From contig JADMXW010000001.1 in assembly GCA_015548865.1 (NCBI GenBank), forward strand, positions 124,001 to 188,000: a DNA stretch of 64,000 nucleotides. Reading direction: 5' to 3'. The position numbers were made by a program, and so were the translations under genes. The DNA comes from Serratia marcescens (GTDB taxonomy: Bacteria > Pseudomonadota > Gammaproteobacteria > Enterobacterales > Enterobacteriaceae). Below the pieces are notes generated by a model. The model did no database searches. It was given only the letters and a program-made list of their open reading frames with translations, and had not been told where the DNA came from. Of the stretch, positions 23,497 to 33,713 are shown piece by piece. How positions within the stretch are numbered: position 1 is the first letter of the stretch; each line of letters opens with the position of its first letter.

Positions 23497-24009
23497 ATGG
23501 GTATTCTAAATCGTTGGCGACAATTTGGCAGACGTTATTTTTGGCCGCATCTCCTGTTGGGGATGGTCGCGGCCAGTCTTGGCCTGCCGACTAGCCTGAA
23601 CGAGTCCAGCGAGCATGCCTCTGCGTCAAATGCGACGGCCAGTATCAGTCGTCAAAATCCCGTCGCCTTCAGTCTGACCGAACTGGCCAGCTTAAAAGAG
23701 GTGCATCGCCGTACCTCGTTTGGTATCGATTATTGGCATCAACATGCCATTCGTACCGTTATTCGTCATCTCTCCTTTGCCTTGACGGTGCCTCAGGCAC
23801 ACGCATTACCTCAGGCTGAAGTGGAATTAAGCGCACATCCTCTGGTCATTTTGGATACGCTTAATGCATTGCTTACGCTGCCAGAAACGCCCTCAGCGTT
23901 GCATTCTTTACCGCGCGGCACCCTTGTTTTTGCTGCATCTCCTCATCGTGCCGGGCTATGGTTGTCTCAAGTCCGTGGCATCCGTGCTGGGCCAGCATTC
24001 TCTGCCTGA
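23497..24009 (+). CDS. secM: Secretion monitor SecM (arrest peptide)
   Basis: Exported regulatory protein whose translation pauses when Sec export is low, exposing the secA ribosome-binding site. The 170-residue length equals E. coli SecM. The signal region MGILNRWRQFGRRYFWPHLL is almost identical, as is the central DYWHQHAIRTVIRHLSFA. The C-terminal arrest segment reads HRAGLWLSQVRGIRAGP (about residues 150-166). It keeps Trp, SQ and GIRAGP, but the residues upstream of Trp differ from the E. coli FSTPV. The start at 23497 lies in a longer open frame reaching back to 23293. Confidence 0.92.
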   Translation: MGILNRWRQFGRRYFWPHLLLGMVAASLGLPTSLNESSEHASASNATASISRQNPVAFSLTELASLKEVHRRTSFGIDYWHQHAIRTVIRHLSFALTVPQAHALPQAEVELSAHPLVILDTLNALLTLPETPSALHSLPRGTLVFAASPHRAGLWLSQVRGIRAGPAFSA

Positions 24010-24187
24010 CACGCCGTTTCACTCGCGTTTTCCTGGCGTATAACGACGAACATGGGTAATGACCACTGTTCTGAATGCAAACGCGAACACTGCTTCTCTC
24101 GCCGATCTCACGATCGCGATGAAAGGAATTATGAGTAGCTATCGTATCGTCGCTAAATACAGCGGCCTACGTGAGAATAAAATCATT
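24010..24187 (+). promoter_or_regulatory. secM-secA intergenic control region with possible SD-sequestering stem
   Basis: The 178-nt spacer is much longer than the few dozen nucleotides I recall for E. coli. TCTCACG (24106-24112) is complementary to CGTGAGA (24170-24176), which includes the only GA-rich stretch before the secA ATG. Pairing could hide the ribosome-binding site, as in the known SecM-controlled secA leader. The region is also open in frame with secA from 24059 (43 codons). Confidence 0.4.
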
Positions 24188-26896
24188 ATGTTAACCAGTA
24201 TCCTGACTAAAGTTTTTGGCAGCCGTAACGACCGTACGCTGCGCCGTATGCGTAAAATCGTAGACGTAATCAACCGGATGGAACCGGAAATCGAAGCGCT
24301 GTCGGATGATGAACTGAAAGCGAAAACCGCTGAATTCCGCGCCCGCCTTGAGAAAGGTGAAACCCTTGAAGCGTTGCTGCCTGAGGCGTTTGCGGTTGTG
24401 CGTGAAGCGAGTAAACGTGTGTTTGGTATGCGCCATTTTGACGTTCAGTTGATGGGCGGCATGGTGCTGAACGAGCGTTGTATTGCAGAAATGCGTACGG
24501 GTGAAGGTAAGACGCTGACCGCAACGCTTCCTGCATACCTCAATGCCCTGACGGGGCGCGGTGTGCATGTCGTGACGGTGAACGACTATCTGGCACAGCG
24601 TGATGCCGAGAATAACCGTCCGCTGTTTGAATACCTGGGCCTCACCGTTGGCATCAACCTGCCAGGTATGCCTGCACCAGCTAAACGTGAAGCCTATGCT
24701 GCCGATATCACTTACGGTACCAACAACGAATACGGCTTTGACTACCTGCGTGACAACATGGCATTTAGCCCGGAAGAGCGCGTGCAGCGTAAGCTTTACT
24801 ATGCGCTGGTGGATGAAGTTGACTCCATCTTGATCGATGAAGCGCGTACTCCGCTGATCATTTCTGGTCCGGCGGAAGACAGTTCCGATCTCTATATTCG
24901 CGTTAACAAAATCATCCCGCACCTGATCCGTCAGGAAAAAGAAGATTCGGATACGTTCCACGGTGAAGGACACTTCTCGGTGGATGAAAAAGCACGTCAG
25001 GTTAACCTGACCGAGCGCGGCCTGGTGCTGGTGGAAGAACTGCTGGTAAAACAAGGCATCATGGATGAAGGAGAATCGCTTTATTCTCCAACCAATATCA
25101 TGTTGATGCATCACGTTACTGCAGCGCTGCGTGCTCATGTCCTGTTCACTCGTGATGTTGATTACATCGTGAAAGACGGTGAAGTGATCATTGTGGATGA
25201 GCACACGGGTCGTACCATGCAGGGACGTCGCTGGTCAGATGGTTTGCACCAAGCGGTTGAAGCTAAAGAGAATGTGAAGATCCAGAATGAAAACCAAACG
25301 CTGGCATCGATCACCTTCCAGAACTATTTCCGCCTGTATGAGAAGCTGGCGGGGATGACCGGTACTGCTGATACCGAGGCGTTCGAATTCAGCTCTATCT
25401 ACAAGCTCGATACCATTGTGGTACCGACCAACCGCCCGATGATCCGTAAAGATTTACCCGATCTGGTCTACATGACTGAGCAGGAGAAGATCGATGCGAT
25501 CATCGAAGACATTAAAGAGCGTAGTGCGAAAGGCCAGCCGGTTCTGGTGGGGACTATCTCCATCGAGAAATCAGAAGTGGTATCAGAAGCACTGACCAAA
25601 GCAGGTATCAAACACAACGTTCTGAACGCCAAATTCCACGCCAAGGAAGCGGATATCGTTGCGCAGGCCGGTCAGGCAAGCGCGGTGACCATTGCCACCA
25701 ACATGGCTGGCCGTGGTACCGATATTGTGCTGGGTGGGAGCTTGCAGGCCGATCTGGCTCTGCTCGACGATCCGGATGAAGCTGCGATTGCCGAAGCCAA
25801 AGCTGCGTGGCAAGTGCGTCACGATGCAGTACTGGCTGCCGGTGGTTTGCACATTATCGGTACGGAGCGTCACGAATCACGCCGTATCGATAACCAGCTG
25901 CGTGGGCGTTCTGGTCGTCAAGGGGATGCGGGTTCTTCCCGTTTTTACCTGTCGATGGAAGATGCGTTGATGCGTATTTTTGCTTCCGATCGCGTCTCCA
26001 ACATGATGCGTAAATTGGGCATGAAGCCGGGTGAGGCCATAGAGCATCCGTGGGTGACCAAAGCGATTGCCAACGCTCAGCGTAAGGTGGAAAGCCGCAA
26101 CTTTGATATTCGTAAGCAGTTGCTGGAATATGATGATGTGGCCAACGATCAGCGTCGTGCTATTTACACTCAGCGTAATGAATTGCTGGATGTAGCGGAT
26201 ATCAGCGAAACCATCAATAGCATCCGTGAGGATGTGTTTAAGTTGGCGATTGATAACCACATTCCGCCGCAGTCGCTGGAAGAGCAGTGGGATGTCGAAG
26301 GACTGGAACAGCGCCTGAAAAACGACTTTGATCTGGAATTGCCGATTTCAGCTTGGTTGGATGAAGAGCACACGCTGCATGAAGAGACTCTGCGTGAGCG
26401 TATCCTGCAACAAGCAGTCGATGTCTACCATCGCAAAGAGGAAGTGGTCGGCGCCGACGTGATGCGTAACTTCGAGAAGGGCGTAATGCTACAAACGCTG
26501 GACTCCTTGTGGAAAGAGCATCTGGCGGCAATGGATTATCTGCGTCAGGGTATCCACTTGCGTGGCTATGCGCAGAAAGATCCGAAGCAGGAGTACAAGC
26601 GCGAATCTTTCTCCATGTTTGCCAACATGCTGGAGTCCTTAAAATATGAAGTGATCAGCACGCTGAGCAAGGTGCAGGTCAGAATGCCAGAAGAAGTTGA
26701 AGCGCTGGAGCAACAACGTCGCGAAGAAGCGGAACGTTTGGCTCGTCAGCAACAACTGAGCCATCAGAGTGACGATCAAATTAGCGCTGCAGCAGCGGCA
26801 GCGGGACAGGGCGATCGCAAGATTGGTCGTAACGATCCGTGCCCGTGCGGTTCTGGTAAAAAATACAAGCAGTGTCATGGCCGTTTACAACACTGA
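24188..26896 (+). CDS. secA: Protein translocase motor ATPase SecA
   Basis: ATPase that pushes preproteins through SecYEG. The protein has 902 residues from the ATG at 24188 (E. coli 901). It has Walker [11 protein letters not shown] near residue 102, the DEAD-type [15 protein letters not shown] near 205, and motif [10 protein letters not shown] near 505. The C-terminal linker ends in a zinc motif [14 protein letters not shown] that binds SecB and phospholipids. The start [20 protein letters not shown] parallels E. coli MLIKLLTKVFGS. An in-frame extension to 24059 exists but is unlike the family. Confidence 0.97.
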   Translation: MLTSILTKVFGSRNDRTLRRMRKIVDVINRMEPEIEALSDDELKAKTAEFRARLEKGETLEALLPEAFAVVREASKRVFGMRHFDVQLMGGMVLNERCIAEMRTGEGKTLTATLPAYLNALTGRGVHVVTVNDYLAQRDAENNRPLFEYLGLTVGINLPGMPAPAKREAYAADITYGTNNEYGFDYLRDNMAFSPEERVQRKLYYALVDEVDSILIDEARTPLIISGPAEDSSDLYIRVNKIIPHLIRQEKEDSDTFHGEGHFSVDEKARQVNLTERGLVLVEELLVKQGIMDEGESLYSPTNIMLMHHVTAALRAHVLFTRDVDYIVKDGEVIIVDEHTGRTMQGRRWSDGLHQAVEAKENVKIQNENQTLASITFQNYFRLYEKLAGMTGTADTEAFEFSSIYKLDTIVVPTNRPMIRKDLPDLVYMTEQEKIDAIIEDIKERSAKGQPVLVGTISIEKSEVVSEALTKAGIKHNVLNAKFHAKEADIVAQAGQASAVTIATNMAGRGTDIVLGGSLQADLALLDDPDEAAIAEAKAAWQVRHDAVLAAGGLHIIGTERHESRRIDNQLRGRSGRQGDAGSSRFYLSMEDALMRIFASDRVSNMMRKLGMKPGEAIEHPWVTKAIANAQRKVESRNFDIRKQLLEYDDVANDQRRAIYTQRNELLDVADISETINSIREDVFKLAIDNHIPPQSLEEQWDVEGLEQRLKNDFDLELPISAWLDEEHTLHEETLRERILQQAVDVYHRKEEVVGADVMRNFEKGVMLQTLDSLWKEHLAAMDYLRQGIHLRGYAQKDPKQEYKRESFSMFANMLESLKYEVISTLSKVQVRMPEEVEALEQQRREEAERLARQQQLSHQSDDQISAAAAAAGQGDRKIGRNDPCPCGSGKKYKQCHGRLQH

Positions 26897-26903
26897 TGCT
26901 ATT

Positions 26904-27030
<127 letters not shown>

Positions 27031-27117
27031 TACGCTAAATAAGGTGAATTTCAGAATGAGCGTAGCCAACACATCTGCTGTTTGAATTGTGGTGTGCGTA
27101 ACTGTGATATAACGAAG

Positions 27118-27140
27118 AGGCGGTCAATGACCGCCTTTTA
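27118..27140 (+). terminator. Intrinsic terminator downstream of secA
   Basis: Inverted repeat AGGCGGTCA/TGACCGCCT (27118-27136) followed by TTTT. It ends just before the mutT ribosome-binding site, so mutT must have its own promoter or depend on read-through. Confidence 0.7.
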
Positions 27141-27167
27141 TTCGGGTGTAATTTGGAGGAGTAAGCC

Positions 27168-27566
27168 GTGCGTAAACATCTGAACGTTGCGGTAGGCATT
27201 ATTCGTAATGCGCAACGCGAGTTTTTTATCGCCCGCCGCCCTCAGGGCGTGCATATGGGGGGGATGTGGGAGTTTCCCGGCGGGAAAGTTGAACCGGGAG
27301 AAACCGCTGAACAGGCACTGATTCGCGAACTGCGTGAAGAAGCGGGGATCGACGCGCTGGCTCCGAAAGCGCTGAACAGCAAAACAGTAGAAACCGAGGA
27401 GCGTATCATTACGCTGCACTTCTTTATGGTGGAACGCTGGCATGGGGAGCCCTATGGACGTGAGGGACAACCTTCTCGCTGGCTGGATGCAGCATCATTG
27501 CTGGAAGATGAATTTCCTCCCGCCAACGCAGAGATGATTCGCTGGCTGAAGGAAACGCATTGCTAA
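27168..27566 (+). CDS. mutT: 8-oxo-dGTP diphosphatase MutT
   Basis: Nudix hydrolase that removes 8-oxo-dGTP from the nucleotide pool and prevents A:T to C:G transversions. The protein has 132 residues. The full Nudix box GX5EX7REUXEEXGU is at residues 39-61 (Gly39, Glu45, Arg53, Glu54, Glu57, Glu58, Gly60). The start is GTG at 27168, with a strong GGAGGAG 7 nt upstream. Position after secA is the conserved one. Confidence 0.96.
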   Translation: MRKHLNVAVGIIRNAQREFFIARRPQGVHMGGMWEFPGGKVEPGETAEQALIRELREEAGIDALAPKALNSKTVETEERIITLHFFMVERWHGEPYGREGQPSRWLDAASLLEDEFPPANAEMIRWLKETHC

Positions 27567-27602
27567 AACGTTGCAACAACCCCGCTGATTAACTGCTAAG
27601 CG

Positions 27603-27803
27603 TTAATGGCGAGGTTCTTCGCTCCATTCGTCACTGTCTGATATATCTTCATTGCTCGGAATGCGTTTTTCTTCATCAGCCCATTCTCCGAGATCGATAA
27701 GCTGGCAGCGCTTGCTGCAAAATGGGCGATAGGGGCTATTTTCTCCCCACTCTACCGGCTTTTTGCAGGTGGGGCAGCTAACAGTGAAGATTTCGTTATC
27801 CAT
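27603..27803 (-). CDS. yacG: DNA gyrase inhibitor YacG
   Basis: Small zinc protein that inhibits DNA gyrase by binding GyrB. The protein has 66 residues. A four-cysteine zinc site is formed by CPTCKKPV and [14 protein letters not shown], followed by an acidic tail ([14 protein letters not shown]). The ATG at 27803 ([10 protein letters not shown]) begins the family-like sequence; the open frame reaches further upstream into the zapD end but that part is not YacG-like. It is the third gene of a coaE-zapD-yacG operon on the minus strand. Confidence 0.94.
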   Translation of the reverse strand: MDNEIFTVSCPTCKKPVEWGENSPYRPFCSKRCQLIDLGEWADEEKRIPSNEDISDSDEWSEEPRH

Positions 27804-27828
27804 GGTTTTATTCCTACAGCAATGTCGG

Positions 27829-28581
27829 TTAACAGCATGCCAATTCAAATGACAAGCGAGCGGGAACCTGCCCGTTTTCGCTGTCCAGTGGCAAGAAACG
27901 AATCGCATAGCGTGATTTGTGGCCTGAGACCTGAGGGTAGAGCTGATGCTCGATAGCCAATTGCAAACGAATAAGGTCGGCATCCACAGCGTTATCTTGA
28001 AAGAAACCGTTCAAACTGGTTTGCGCCCGAAAAGCACCGGAGTGGCGTATCAGCTCTAAAACCTGATCGAGCGAGTTTTTTAGCGGTGCAAGGGAGTGTA
28101 GCCAGGTATCTATTACCTGTTGTTTCTGTGATTGCGGCTGGTGTAGCCACAAATGTAGTGTCGGCACATCAAAGCTGCAACAACCACCTGGGATGCTCAG
28201 GCGTTGCCGTACCATACTAATCAGCTTATCTTCGCGTAAAAATTGCCCCATACGCGGTGCGGACATCAGCACAGCAGCGAGTTGCTTTAAGCGCTGACGT
28301 AAAGCATGGATTCGATCATGATCGACACCGGGCACATCACTCCATTGCAACAGCTTTTGCTGCTGTCGTTCCAGTTCTTTGAGCAGTTCTGTGCGAATGT
28401 CTCCACGCTCTAACACATCAAGCAAATCGACGATGGCACGGAAAAAGGCAAGCGCACTGCCCGTGTCTGACCAACTGTGATTTTCATGCAACTGTTGCAG
28501 CAGAGCTTCCAATCGCAGCCAGGTGCGCGTTTTTTCATTTAGCGGATATTCAAACAACACGGTGGGAAGGGCATCGCTCAT
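27829..28581 (-). CDS. zapD: Cell division protein ZapD
   Basis: FtsZ-binding protein that cross-links FtsZ protofilaments through the FtsZ C-terminal peptide. The protein has 250 residues (E. coli 247). Conserved stretches: [18 protein letters not shown] at the start, [37 protein letters not shown], and [15 protein letters not shown] near the end with terminal FELACC. The ATG at 28581 (MSDALP) lies 2 nt after the coaE stop (28584). Higher in-frame starts lie inside coaE. Confidence 0.95.
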   Translation of the reverse strand: MSDALPTVLFEYPLNEKTRTWLRLEALLQQLHENHSWSDTGSALAFFRAIVDLLDVLERGDIRTELLKELERQQQKLLQWSDVPGVDHDRIHALRQRLKQLAAVLMSAPRMGQFLREDKLISMVRQRLSIPGGCCSFDVPTLHLWLHQPQSQKQQVIDTWLHSLAPLKNSLDQVLELIRHSGAFRAQTSLNGFFQDNAVDADLIRLQLAIEHQLYPQVSGHKSRYAIRFLPLDSENGQVPARLSFELACC

Positions 28582-28583
28582 TG

Positions 28584-29201
28584 TTACTTGTCCTGTCGAT
28601 CGCTTTCGGCGGCAAGGGCGAGGTAGCGTTGATGCAACGCGGCAACCTGTTCCATCCACGCCCCAGGGCGACCGTTGTTATCAATAATATCATCAGCACA
28701 GGCTAGCCGTTGTTCGCGGGTAGCCTGTGCTGCGAGTATGTTCTCAGCCTGCTGGCGATTGACCTTGTCGCGAGCGAGAAGGCGTTCCATCTGTGTGTTT
28801 CTGTCCACATCTACAACCGCAACACGTTGCGCCAGGGATTGCAGCCCATTTTCCACCAGCAGCGGCACTACCCACAGTACATAAGGGCCTTGTGCTTTTT
28901 GCCATTGTCGCCGTGTTTCTGCATGAATCAATGGGTGCAGTAAGGCATTTAGCCATGTTTTATCCTCTGTTGAGGAAAAAATACGCTGGCGTAGCATCGC
29001 ACGATCTAAGGTGCCATCGATATTCAGAATATCGTTACCAAAATGCGCCTGAATAGCGGATAGCGCCGGCATACCCGGTTCCACCACCTGACGGGCAATC
29101 ACATCGGCATCAACAATCGGGATCCCGAAGGCGGCGAATGCATCGGCAACGGTACTTTTGCCGCTCCCGATGCCACCCGTTAAGGCTACGATATAGGTCA
29201 T
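28584..29201 (-). CDS. coaE: Dephospho-CoA kinase CoaE
   Basis: Phosphorylates dephospho-CoA, the last step of coenzyme A synthesis. The protein has 205 residues. The N-terminal P-loop is [10 protein letters not shown] (residues 8-17), with the substrate motif [10 protein letters not shown] near residue 32 and the lid around RLLARD. It is the first gene of the minus-strand coaE-zapD-yacG operon and is divergent from guaC; the 185-bp gap must hold both promoters. Confidence 0.96.
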   Translation of the reverse strand: MTYIVALTGGIGSGKSTVADAFAAFGIPIVDADVIARQVVEPGMPALSAIQAHFGNDILNIDGTLDRAMLRQRIFSSTEDKTWLNALLHPLIHAETRRQWQKAQGPYVLWVVPLLVENGLQSLAQRVAVVDVDRNTQMERLLARDKVNRQQAENILAAQATREQRLACADDIIDNNGRPGAWMEQVAALHQRYLALAAESDRQDK

Positions 29202-29386
29202 AATGCCATGTGCGAAAATGAGCAGGTAAATTTATGGGATTCTAGCCCAAATAAAGGGAAATTCGCAGTCTTGTTGTTGCAATATTACTGCGTATGATGG
29301 GGAAACTGGGAATAGCCTTCTCCCTTTGTATTTTACGTGGCCCCATTGCTGGCACACTCGCCGCTATAACCAGGAAGATAACCGTC

Positions 29387-30430
29387 ATGCGTATTGAAGA
29401 AGATCTGAAGCTCGGTTTCAAAGATGTCCTTATTCGCCCTAAACGTTCCACCTTGAAGAGTCGCTCTGACGTTGAATTGGAGCGCCAATTCACTTTCCTT
29501 CATGCCCAGTGTTCCTGGTCCGGTGTGCCGGTCATTGCGGCTAACATGGATACCGTAGGAACCTTTCGTATGGCGCGTGCGTTAGCGGAGTTTGATGTGC
29601 TGACTGCCGTGCACAAGCACTACAGCGTTGAGCAATGGGCGCAGTTTGTAAAAGAAGCGCCTGAAGCGGTGTTACGTCATGTGATGGTGTCTACCGGTAC
29701 GTCGGAGGCTGATTTTGTCAAGGTGAAGCAGATCCTGGCATTGTCGGTGGAGCTGAAATTTATCTGTATTGATGTTGCGAATGGTTACTCTGAGCACTTC
29801 GTTAATTTTCTGCAAAAAGCGCGTGAAGCCTGGCCGGATAAGGTTATTTGTGCTGGTAATGTGGTTACGGGTGAAATGGTGGAAGAGCTGATTTTATCAG
29901 GTGCGGATATTGTTAAAGTGGGCATTGGCCCCGGTTCGGTATGTACCACTCGAGTGAAAACGGGTGTGGGCTACCCGCAACTCTCTGCGGTAATTGAGTG
30001 CGCGGACGCTGCACACGGCTTGGGTGGGCAGATAGTGAGTGACGGTGGTTGTGCCATGCCGGGCGATGTGGCTAAAGCATTTGGTGGTGGTGCCGATTTT
30101 GTCATGCTTGGCGGAATGCTGGCGGGCCACGATGAGTGTGAAGGGCGCGTTGTGGAAGAAAACGGTGAGAAACTGATGTTGTTCTACGGCATGAGCTCCG
30201 CTTCTGCGATGGAACGTCATTCCGGCGGTGTAGCAGAGTATCGTGCCGCAGAAGGCAAAACGGTAAAACTCCCGCTGAGAGGGCCAGTCGAACATACCGT
30301 GCGCGATATTCTGGGCGGTTTGCGCTCCGCATGCACCTATGTCGGCGCTTCTCGTCTCAAAGAACTCACTAAACGTACCACATTTATTCGCGTTGCCGAG
30401 CAGGAAAACAGAATCTACAACGGCAACTGA
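29387..30430 (+). CDS. guaC: GMP reductase GuaC
   Basis: Reductively deaminates GMP to IMP with NADPH in purine salvage. The protein has 347 residues, as in E. coli. It has an IMPDH/GMPR TIM barrel with NMDTVGTF near residue 50 and the catalytic loop [11 protein letters not shown] with its active Cys near residue 186. The ATG at 29387 ([15 protein letters not shown]) has CAGGAAG 9 nt upstream; the in-frame extension to 29294 is not family-like. It is convergent with hofC, with an ERIC element between. Confidence 0.97.
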   Translation: MRIEEDLKLGFKDVLIRPKRSTLKSRSDVELERQFTFLHAQCSWSGVPVIAANMDTVGTFRMARALAEFDVLTAVHKHYSVEQWAQFVKEAPEAVLRHVMVSTGTSEADFVKVKQILALSVELKFICIDVANGYSEHFVNFLQKAREAWPDKVICAGNVVTGEMVEELILSGADIVKVGIGPGSVCTTRVKTGVGYPQLSAVIECADAAHGLGGQIVSDGGCAMPGDVAKAFGGGADFVMLGGMLAGHDECEGRVVEENGEKLMLFYGMSSASAMERHSGGVAEYRAAEGKTVKLPLRGPVEHTVRDILGGLRSACTYVGASRLKELTKRTTFIRVAEQENRIYNGN

Positions 30431-30447
30431 TAATGATGAATGTGTTC

Positions 30448-30591
30448 TATACCCTAAATAATTCGAGTTGCAGGACAAAACGTTAACGTTCTGAACAGCG
30501 CGTGCGCTGGCCTCGTAAGAGGTAAGGTCCATGGATGGGCCGAATAACGGTTGCCGCCAACGCACATGCAACTTGAAGTATGATGGGTATA
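30448..30591 (+). repeat. ERIC element, variant middle (144 bp)
   Basis: TATACCC and GGGTATA ends and the ERIC-type inner flanks (AATAATTCGAGTTGCAGG, CATGCAACTTGAAGTATGA) are kept. The usual central palindrome is replaced by a segment beginning ACAAAACGTTAACGTTCT and including GCGCGTGCGCTGGCC. It sits between the convergent guaC and hofC genes. Confidence 0.8.
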
Positions 30592-30617
30592 TCGTTAGCA
30601 CGGTAATGGCGGAGCTT

Positions 30618-31820
30618 TCATGCATTCGCCATTAGATTTCCTAACTGGAAGATGGGCAGATACATGGCGATCACCAAGGTGCCAATAATGCCGCCCACCA
30701 ACACCATGAGCAACGGCTCCAGCGTGTGGGTCAGTGTTTCAGCGCGTTGTGTGGTTTGCTGCTGATGCCATTGCGCTAGCTGGCTGAACATATTGTCCAG
30801 AGCCCCCGTCTCTTCTCCAACGCGAACCAACTGTGCACATGGCGGTGGAAACAATCTGCCATATGGCGTCAGTGCATGTTGCAGGGAATCTCCCTGTTCT
30901 ATATGGCGTAAAATCAGGTTTAACACTTCCTGATAGGCAAAGTAGGGAAGGGTAGCGGCGGCTGCCAACCCGGCGGGCAGCGTGAGCCCAGCACGTTGTG
31001 TCAATGAGAGTAGGGTAAAGAGATAACTCAGTGCCTCCCCTCGCACCAGTGCCCCGATTAACGGTATGTTCAGTAAGATGCGCTCTTCTTGTCGTTGTAG
31101 GGGAATATAGCGGACACGGCAGATCGGATAACCCACCGCAAGCCCGACCGGTATCGTGAACAGGAGCACCGTGTGATTTGCTACTACATCGGCCAGTGTC
31201 AGAACGCGTTGAGTTAGCGTCGGCAGTGGTGTTTCAAAGGCATCATACAAGGTAGCGAACTCGGGCAGGACCCATATTAGCATGATGAGGCTTACGACAA
31301 GAGTAACCCCGAGTACAAAGGCCGGATAGCGTAGCGCTTGCTTCACTTTCTTTTGCAATTGAAGCTGTTGCTCTTGTTGCATGGCCAATTGTTGGCAACA
31401 AACATCCAGTTTACCTGTCATCTCCCCGACACCGACGAGCGTAGCGTAAAGCGCGGGAAATACCTGTGGATAACGGCGCAGTGTGTCGGAAAAAGATTCA
31501 CCTTCGGCGATGTCATCGGCCAATGTGTTAATCAGGCATCGCCATCCCGGCAGTTCATGCTGTTCTGCAAGCAGTCTCATTGCATTCAGAAGTGGCAAGC
31601 CAGCCTGAAGCAGTGCTGCGATTTGTTTAAAAAAAGCGATGCGTGCTGCTGATTTCCAGTAACGTTGCGTGAGGGTTTTCCGGTATTTCAAGCGCAGCGG
31701 TTGGTATCCCATGTGGGTTAGGCGTAGATAGACCTGCTGACGCGTGCTGCCGATGTTTTCTCCGTGCTGCAATTCGCCTTGCGGCGTAATCGCAGTCCAT
31801 GAATAGAGCTGTTGTGACAT
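30618..31820 (-). CDS. hofC: Type IV pilin assembly inner-membrane platform protein HofC (PilC/GspF-like)
   Basis: Inner-membrane platform protein of a type IV pilus-like system. The 400-residue length is that of E. coli HofC. It carries two T2SF domains (the first around FFKQIAALLQAGLPLLNAM, the second around YLFTLLSLTQRAGLTLPAG), each followed by membrane segments. The ATG at 31820 (MSQQLYSWTAI) was chosen over upstream in-frame starts that lie inside hofB. It starts 10 nt after the hofB stop in the ppdD-hofB-hofC operon. Confidence 0.92.
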   Translation of the reverse strand: MSQQLYSWTAITPQGELQHGENIGSTRQQVYLRLTHMGYQPLRLKYRKTLTQRYWKSAARIAFFKQIAALLQAGLPLLNAMRLLAEQHELPGWRCLINTLADDIAEGESFSDTLRRYPQVFPALYATLVGVGEMTGKLDVCCQQLAMQQEQQLQLQKKVKQALRYPAFVLGVTLVVSLIMLIWVLPEFATLYDAFETPLPTLTQRVLTLADVVANHTVLLFTIPVGLAVGYPICRVRYIPLQRQEERILLNIPLIGALVRGEALSYLFTLLSLTQRAGLTLPAGLAAAATLPYFAYQEVLNLILRHIEQGDSLQHALTPYGRLFPPPCAQLVRVGEETGALDNMFSQLAQWHQQQTTQRAETLTHTLEPLLMVLVGGIIGTLVIAMYLPIFQLGNLMANA

Positions 31821-31830
31821 GGCGGAATAC

Positions 31831-33264
31831 TCAATGGGACTCTGATGATACGCCAATGGCGCGATACATTTCGGCGGCAGATGTCTCCCCTTGGGAAACG
31901 CTTTGCAATGCCGATATAAATAGCGTGTCATAACCTGCTTCATTGGCCAGTGCCGCGAGCTCTTGCGTGCTGGTACCACGACTTAATGCATGTCGCAGCG
32001 CTGGGGTGAGTGGCAGCAGTTCGTAAAGGGCGGTTCGACCATAATAACCGTTCATACAGTGTTCACAGCCCTGAGGCTCCCAGTGCGGAATGGGGGTTGA
32101 CCATAGCGTATCGGGAAACATTAATGGCTGCGAAGCAGGTGTTTTACAATGTGGACAGAGACGTCGAACCAGACGCTGGGCAATGATCAACGTCAACGCG
32201 CCGGCGAGCAGATAGCCAGGAATGCCTAGATGTCCAAGCCGGGTCAAGGCTTCAATCGCGGAATTGGTATGCAGTGTCGATAATACCAGGTGTCCTGTGT
32301 GCGCTGCTTTAACAGCGATTTCCGCCGTTTCTCCATCGCGTATCTCACCTATCATGACGACATCAGGGTCTTGGCGCAGTAATGCGCGCAAAATGCGACT
32401 GAAATCCAGGTCTGCTTTGATATTCAATGCGGTTTGATTGATTCCCGGCAGCGGGATTTCAACAGGATCTTCCACACTACAAATATTGCGTTGGCTCTCA
32501 TTGAGCCAGCATATCGCACTGTAGAGTGTCACCGTTTTTCCACTTCCAGTGGGCCCAGTGACCAGGATCATGCCTTGTGGCTGCCGTAACGCTTGCGTCA
32601 GACAGGCATGAGCCTCTGAGGATAAACCCAAACTGTCGAGGTTGAGCATCTGTTGGTAGGTTTGCAATACACGCAGTACGACTTTCTCACCTTCCAGTAC
32701 GGGTAGCGTGGCGATACGCAGAGAGAACACCTGAGCATTGAGGTTAAATGAAAACTGACCGTCTTGCGGCAGACGACGTTCAGCAATGTCCAATTGTCCC
32801 ATGATTTTTAGCCGCGCGGTAAGGCGTGTCGCCCAGTCTTGCGCTGGTGGTGTGCAAATATGCAGCACGCCATCGATACGCATTCGAACACGATAGTTAT
32901 CAGCCATGGGTTCAAAGTGAATGTCGGAGGCCCGCCGCTGAAAAGCCTGTGCCAGAGTTTGGTTGATATAATGGATGACGGGGGTATCTTCGTCAGTGTT
33001 CATGGCTGTGGGGGCTGCGCTGAAAACCGCGTCGGGTTCTGCTGCCTGGGGGGCAGGGCGCAATGCTTGCTCCAGTCTGGCCTGTGACCAGCATTCCACC
33101 TCAATGCGGCGATTACTGGCAAATTTCAACGCGGTTAACAATGTCGGTGGAACATTGCCAGTGACGGCAATGGTGACCGTTTGCTCATCTAGCGCCAGCA
33201 AGATGGCATGGTAGCGCTGGCACAGAAGCCTGATTTCTTGATCCAAAGGGCTGTAAGTACTCAT
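31831..33264 (-). CDS. hofB: Type IV pilus assembly ATPase HofB (PilB/GspE-like)
   Basis: Cytoplasmic secretion ATPase that powers pilin polymerisation. The protein has about 477 residues. Motifs: RASDIHFEP near residue 113, Walker A GPTGSGKT near 240, the Asp box EDPVEIP, Walker B DPDVVMIGEIRDGETAE, the His box HTGHLVLSTLHTNS, and a tetracysteine zinc site (CPHCKTP, CEHCMNGYYGRT). The ATG at 33264 has GGAG 5 nt upstream; an in-frame GTG at 33270 overlapping ppdD is the alternative. E. coli HofB has 461 residues. Confidence 0.93.
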   Translation of the reverse strand: MSTYSPLDQEIRLLCQRYHAILLALDEQTVTIAVTGNVPPTLLTALKFASNRRIEVECWSQARLEQALRPAPQAAEPDAVFSAAPTAMNTDEDTPVIHYINQTLAQAFQRRASDIHFEPMADNYRVRMRIDGVLHICTPPAQDWATRLTARLKIMGQLDIAERRLPQDGQFSFNLNAQVFSLRIATLPVLEGEKVVLRVLQTYQQMLNLDSLGLSSEAHACLTQALRQPQGMILVTGPTGSGKTVTLYSAICWLNESQRNICSVEDPVEIPLPGINQTALNIKADLDFSRILRALLRQDPDVVMIGEIRDGETAEIAVKAAHTGHLVLSTLHTNSAIEALTRLGHLGIPGYLLAGALTLIIAQRLVRRLCPHCKTPASQPLMFPDTLWSTPIPHWEPQGCEHCMNGYYGRTALYELLPLTPALRHALSRGTSTQELAALANEAGYDTLFISALQSVSQGETSAAEMYRAIGVSSESH

Positions 33265-33266
33265 AT

Positions 33267-33713
33267 TCACTCCGAAACATCATCGAAGCGGAATACCCTT
33301 TGACAGGCGGCTATCAAGCTATCGGTCTGCATCGCTGCCTGACATTGTCGGCTCCAGATGACAGAACTGCTGCCAGTATCCCAGCGTGGTGTTAAGGTCA
33401 CGTTCAACCCTTGTAGGGCAGACTGTCCCGTCAGCGTAATAACACCTTGTGTTACGCCAATATTACTGACATAGCGTGAACTTCTTGCTGCAGGAATTCC
33501 TTGGCTTCCGGCATTACACGGCGAAATGCTGCTGTTTTCCAGTGCGCACAAATTGACGGCTGTTTGGTATGGTGCCAGCGTTTGCAGCATATCTGTCATC
33601 GCAGCCTTTTGCAGGTATCCCTGATAGGCTGGGATACCAATAGAGGCGAGAATGGCGACGATCGCAATAACGATCATCAACTCAACCAGGGTGAATCCAT
33701 GCGCTATAGTCAT
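33267..33713 (-). CDS. ppdD: Major type IV prepilin PpdD
   Basis: Type IV pilin precursor with 148 residues from the third of three tandem ATGs (33713), which has AAGGA 5 nt upstream. This gives a 6-residue leader MTIAHG before the prepilin cleavage site G/FTLVE, as in E. coli. The hydrophobic N-terminal helix (LMIVIAIVAILASIGIPAYQ) and the C-terminal cysteine pair (CQAAM, ACQRVFRFDD) are intact. It is the first gene of ppdD-hofB-hofC. The gene normally next to it, nadC, is not present. Confidence 0.94.
   Translation of the reverse strand: MTIAHGFTLVELMIVIAIVAILASIGIPAYQGYLQKAAMTDMLQTLAPYQTAVNLCALENSSISPCNAGSQGIPAARSSRYVSNIGVTQGVITLTGQSALQGLNVTLTPRWDTGSSSVIWSRQCQAAMQTDSLIAACQRVFRFDDVSE

Noticed and set aside
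24059-24187. SecA annotated from 24059 with 43 extra residues
   Set aside because: The extension is unlike known SecA N termini; it is kept only as a control-region observation.
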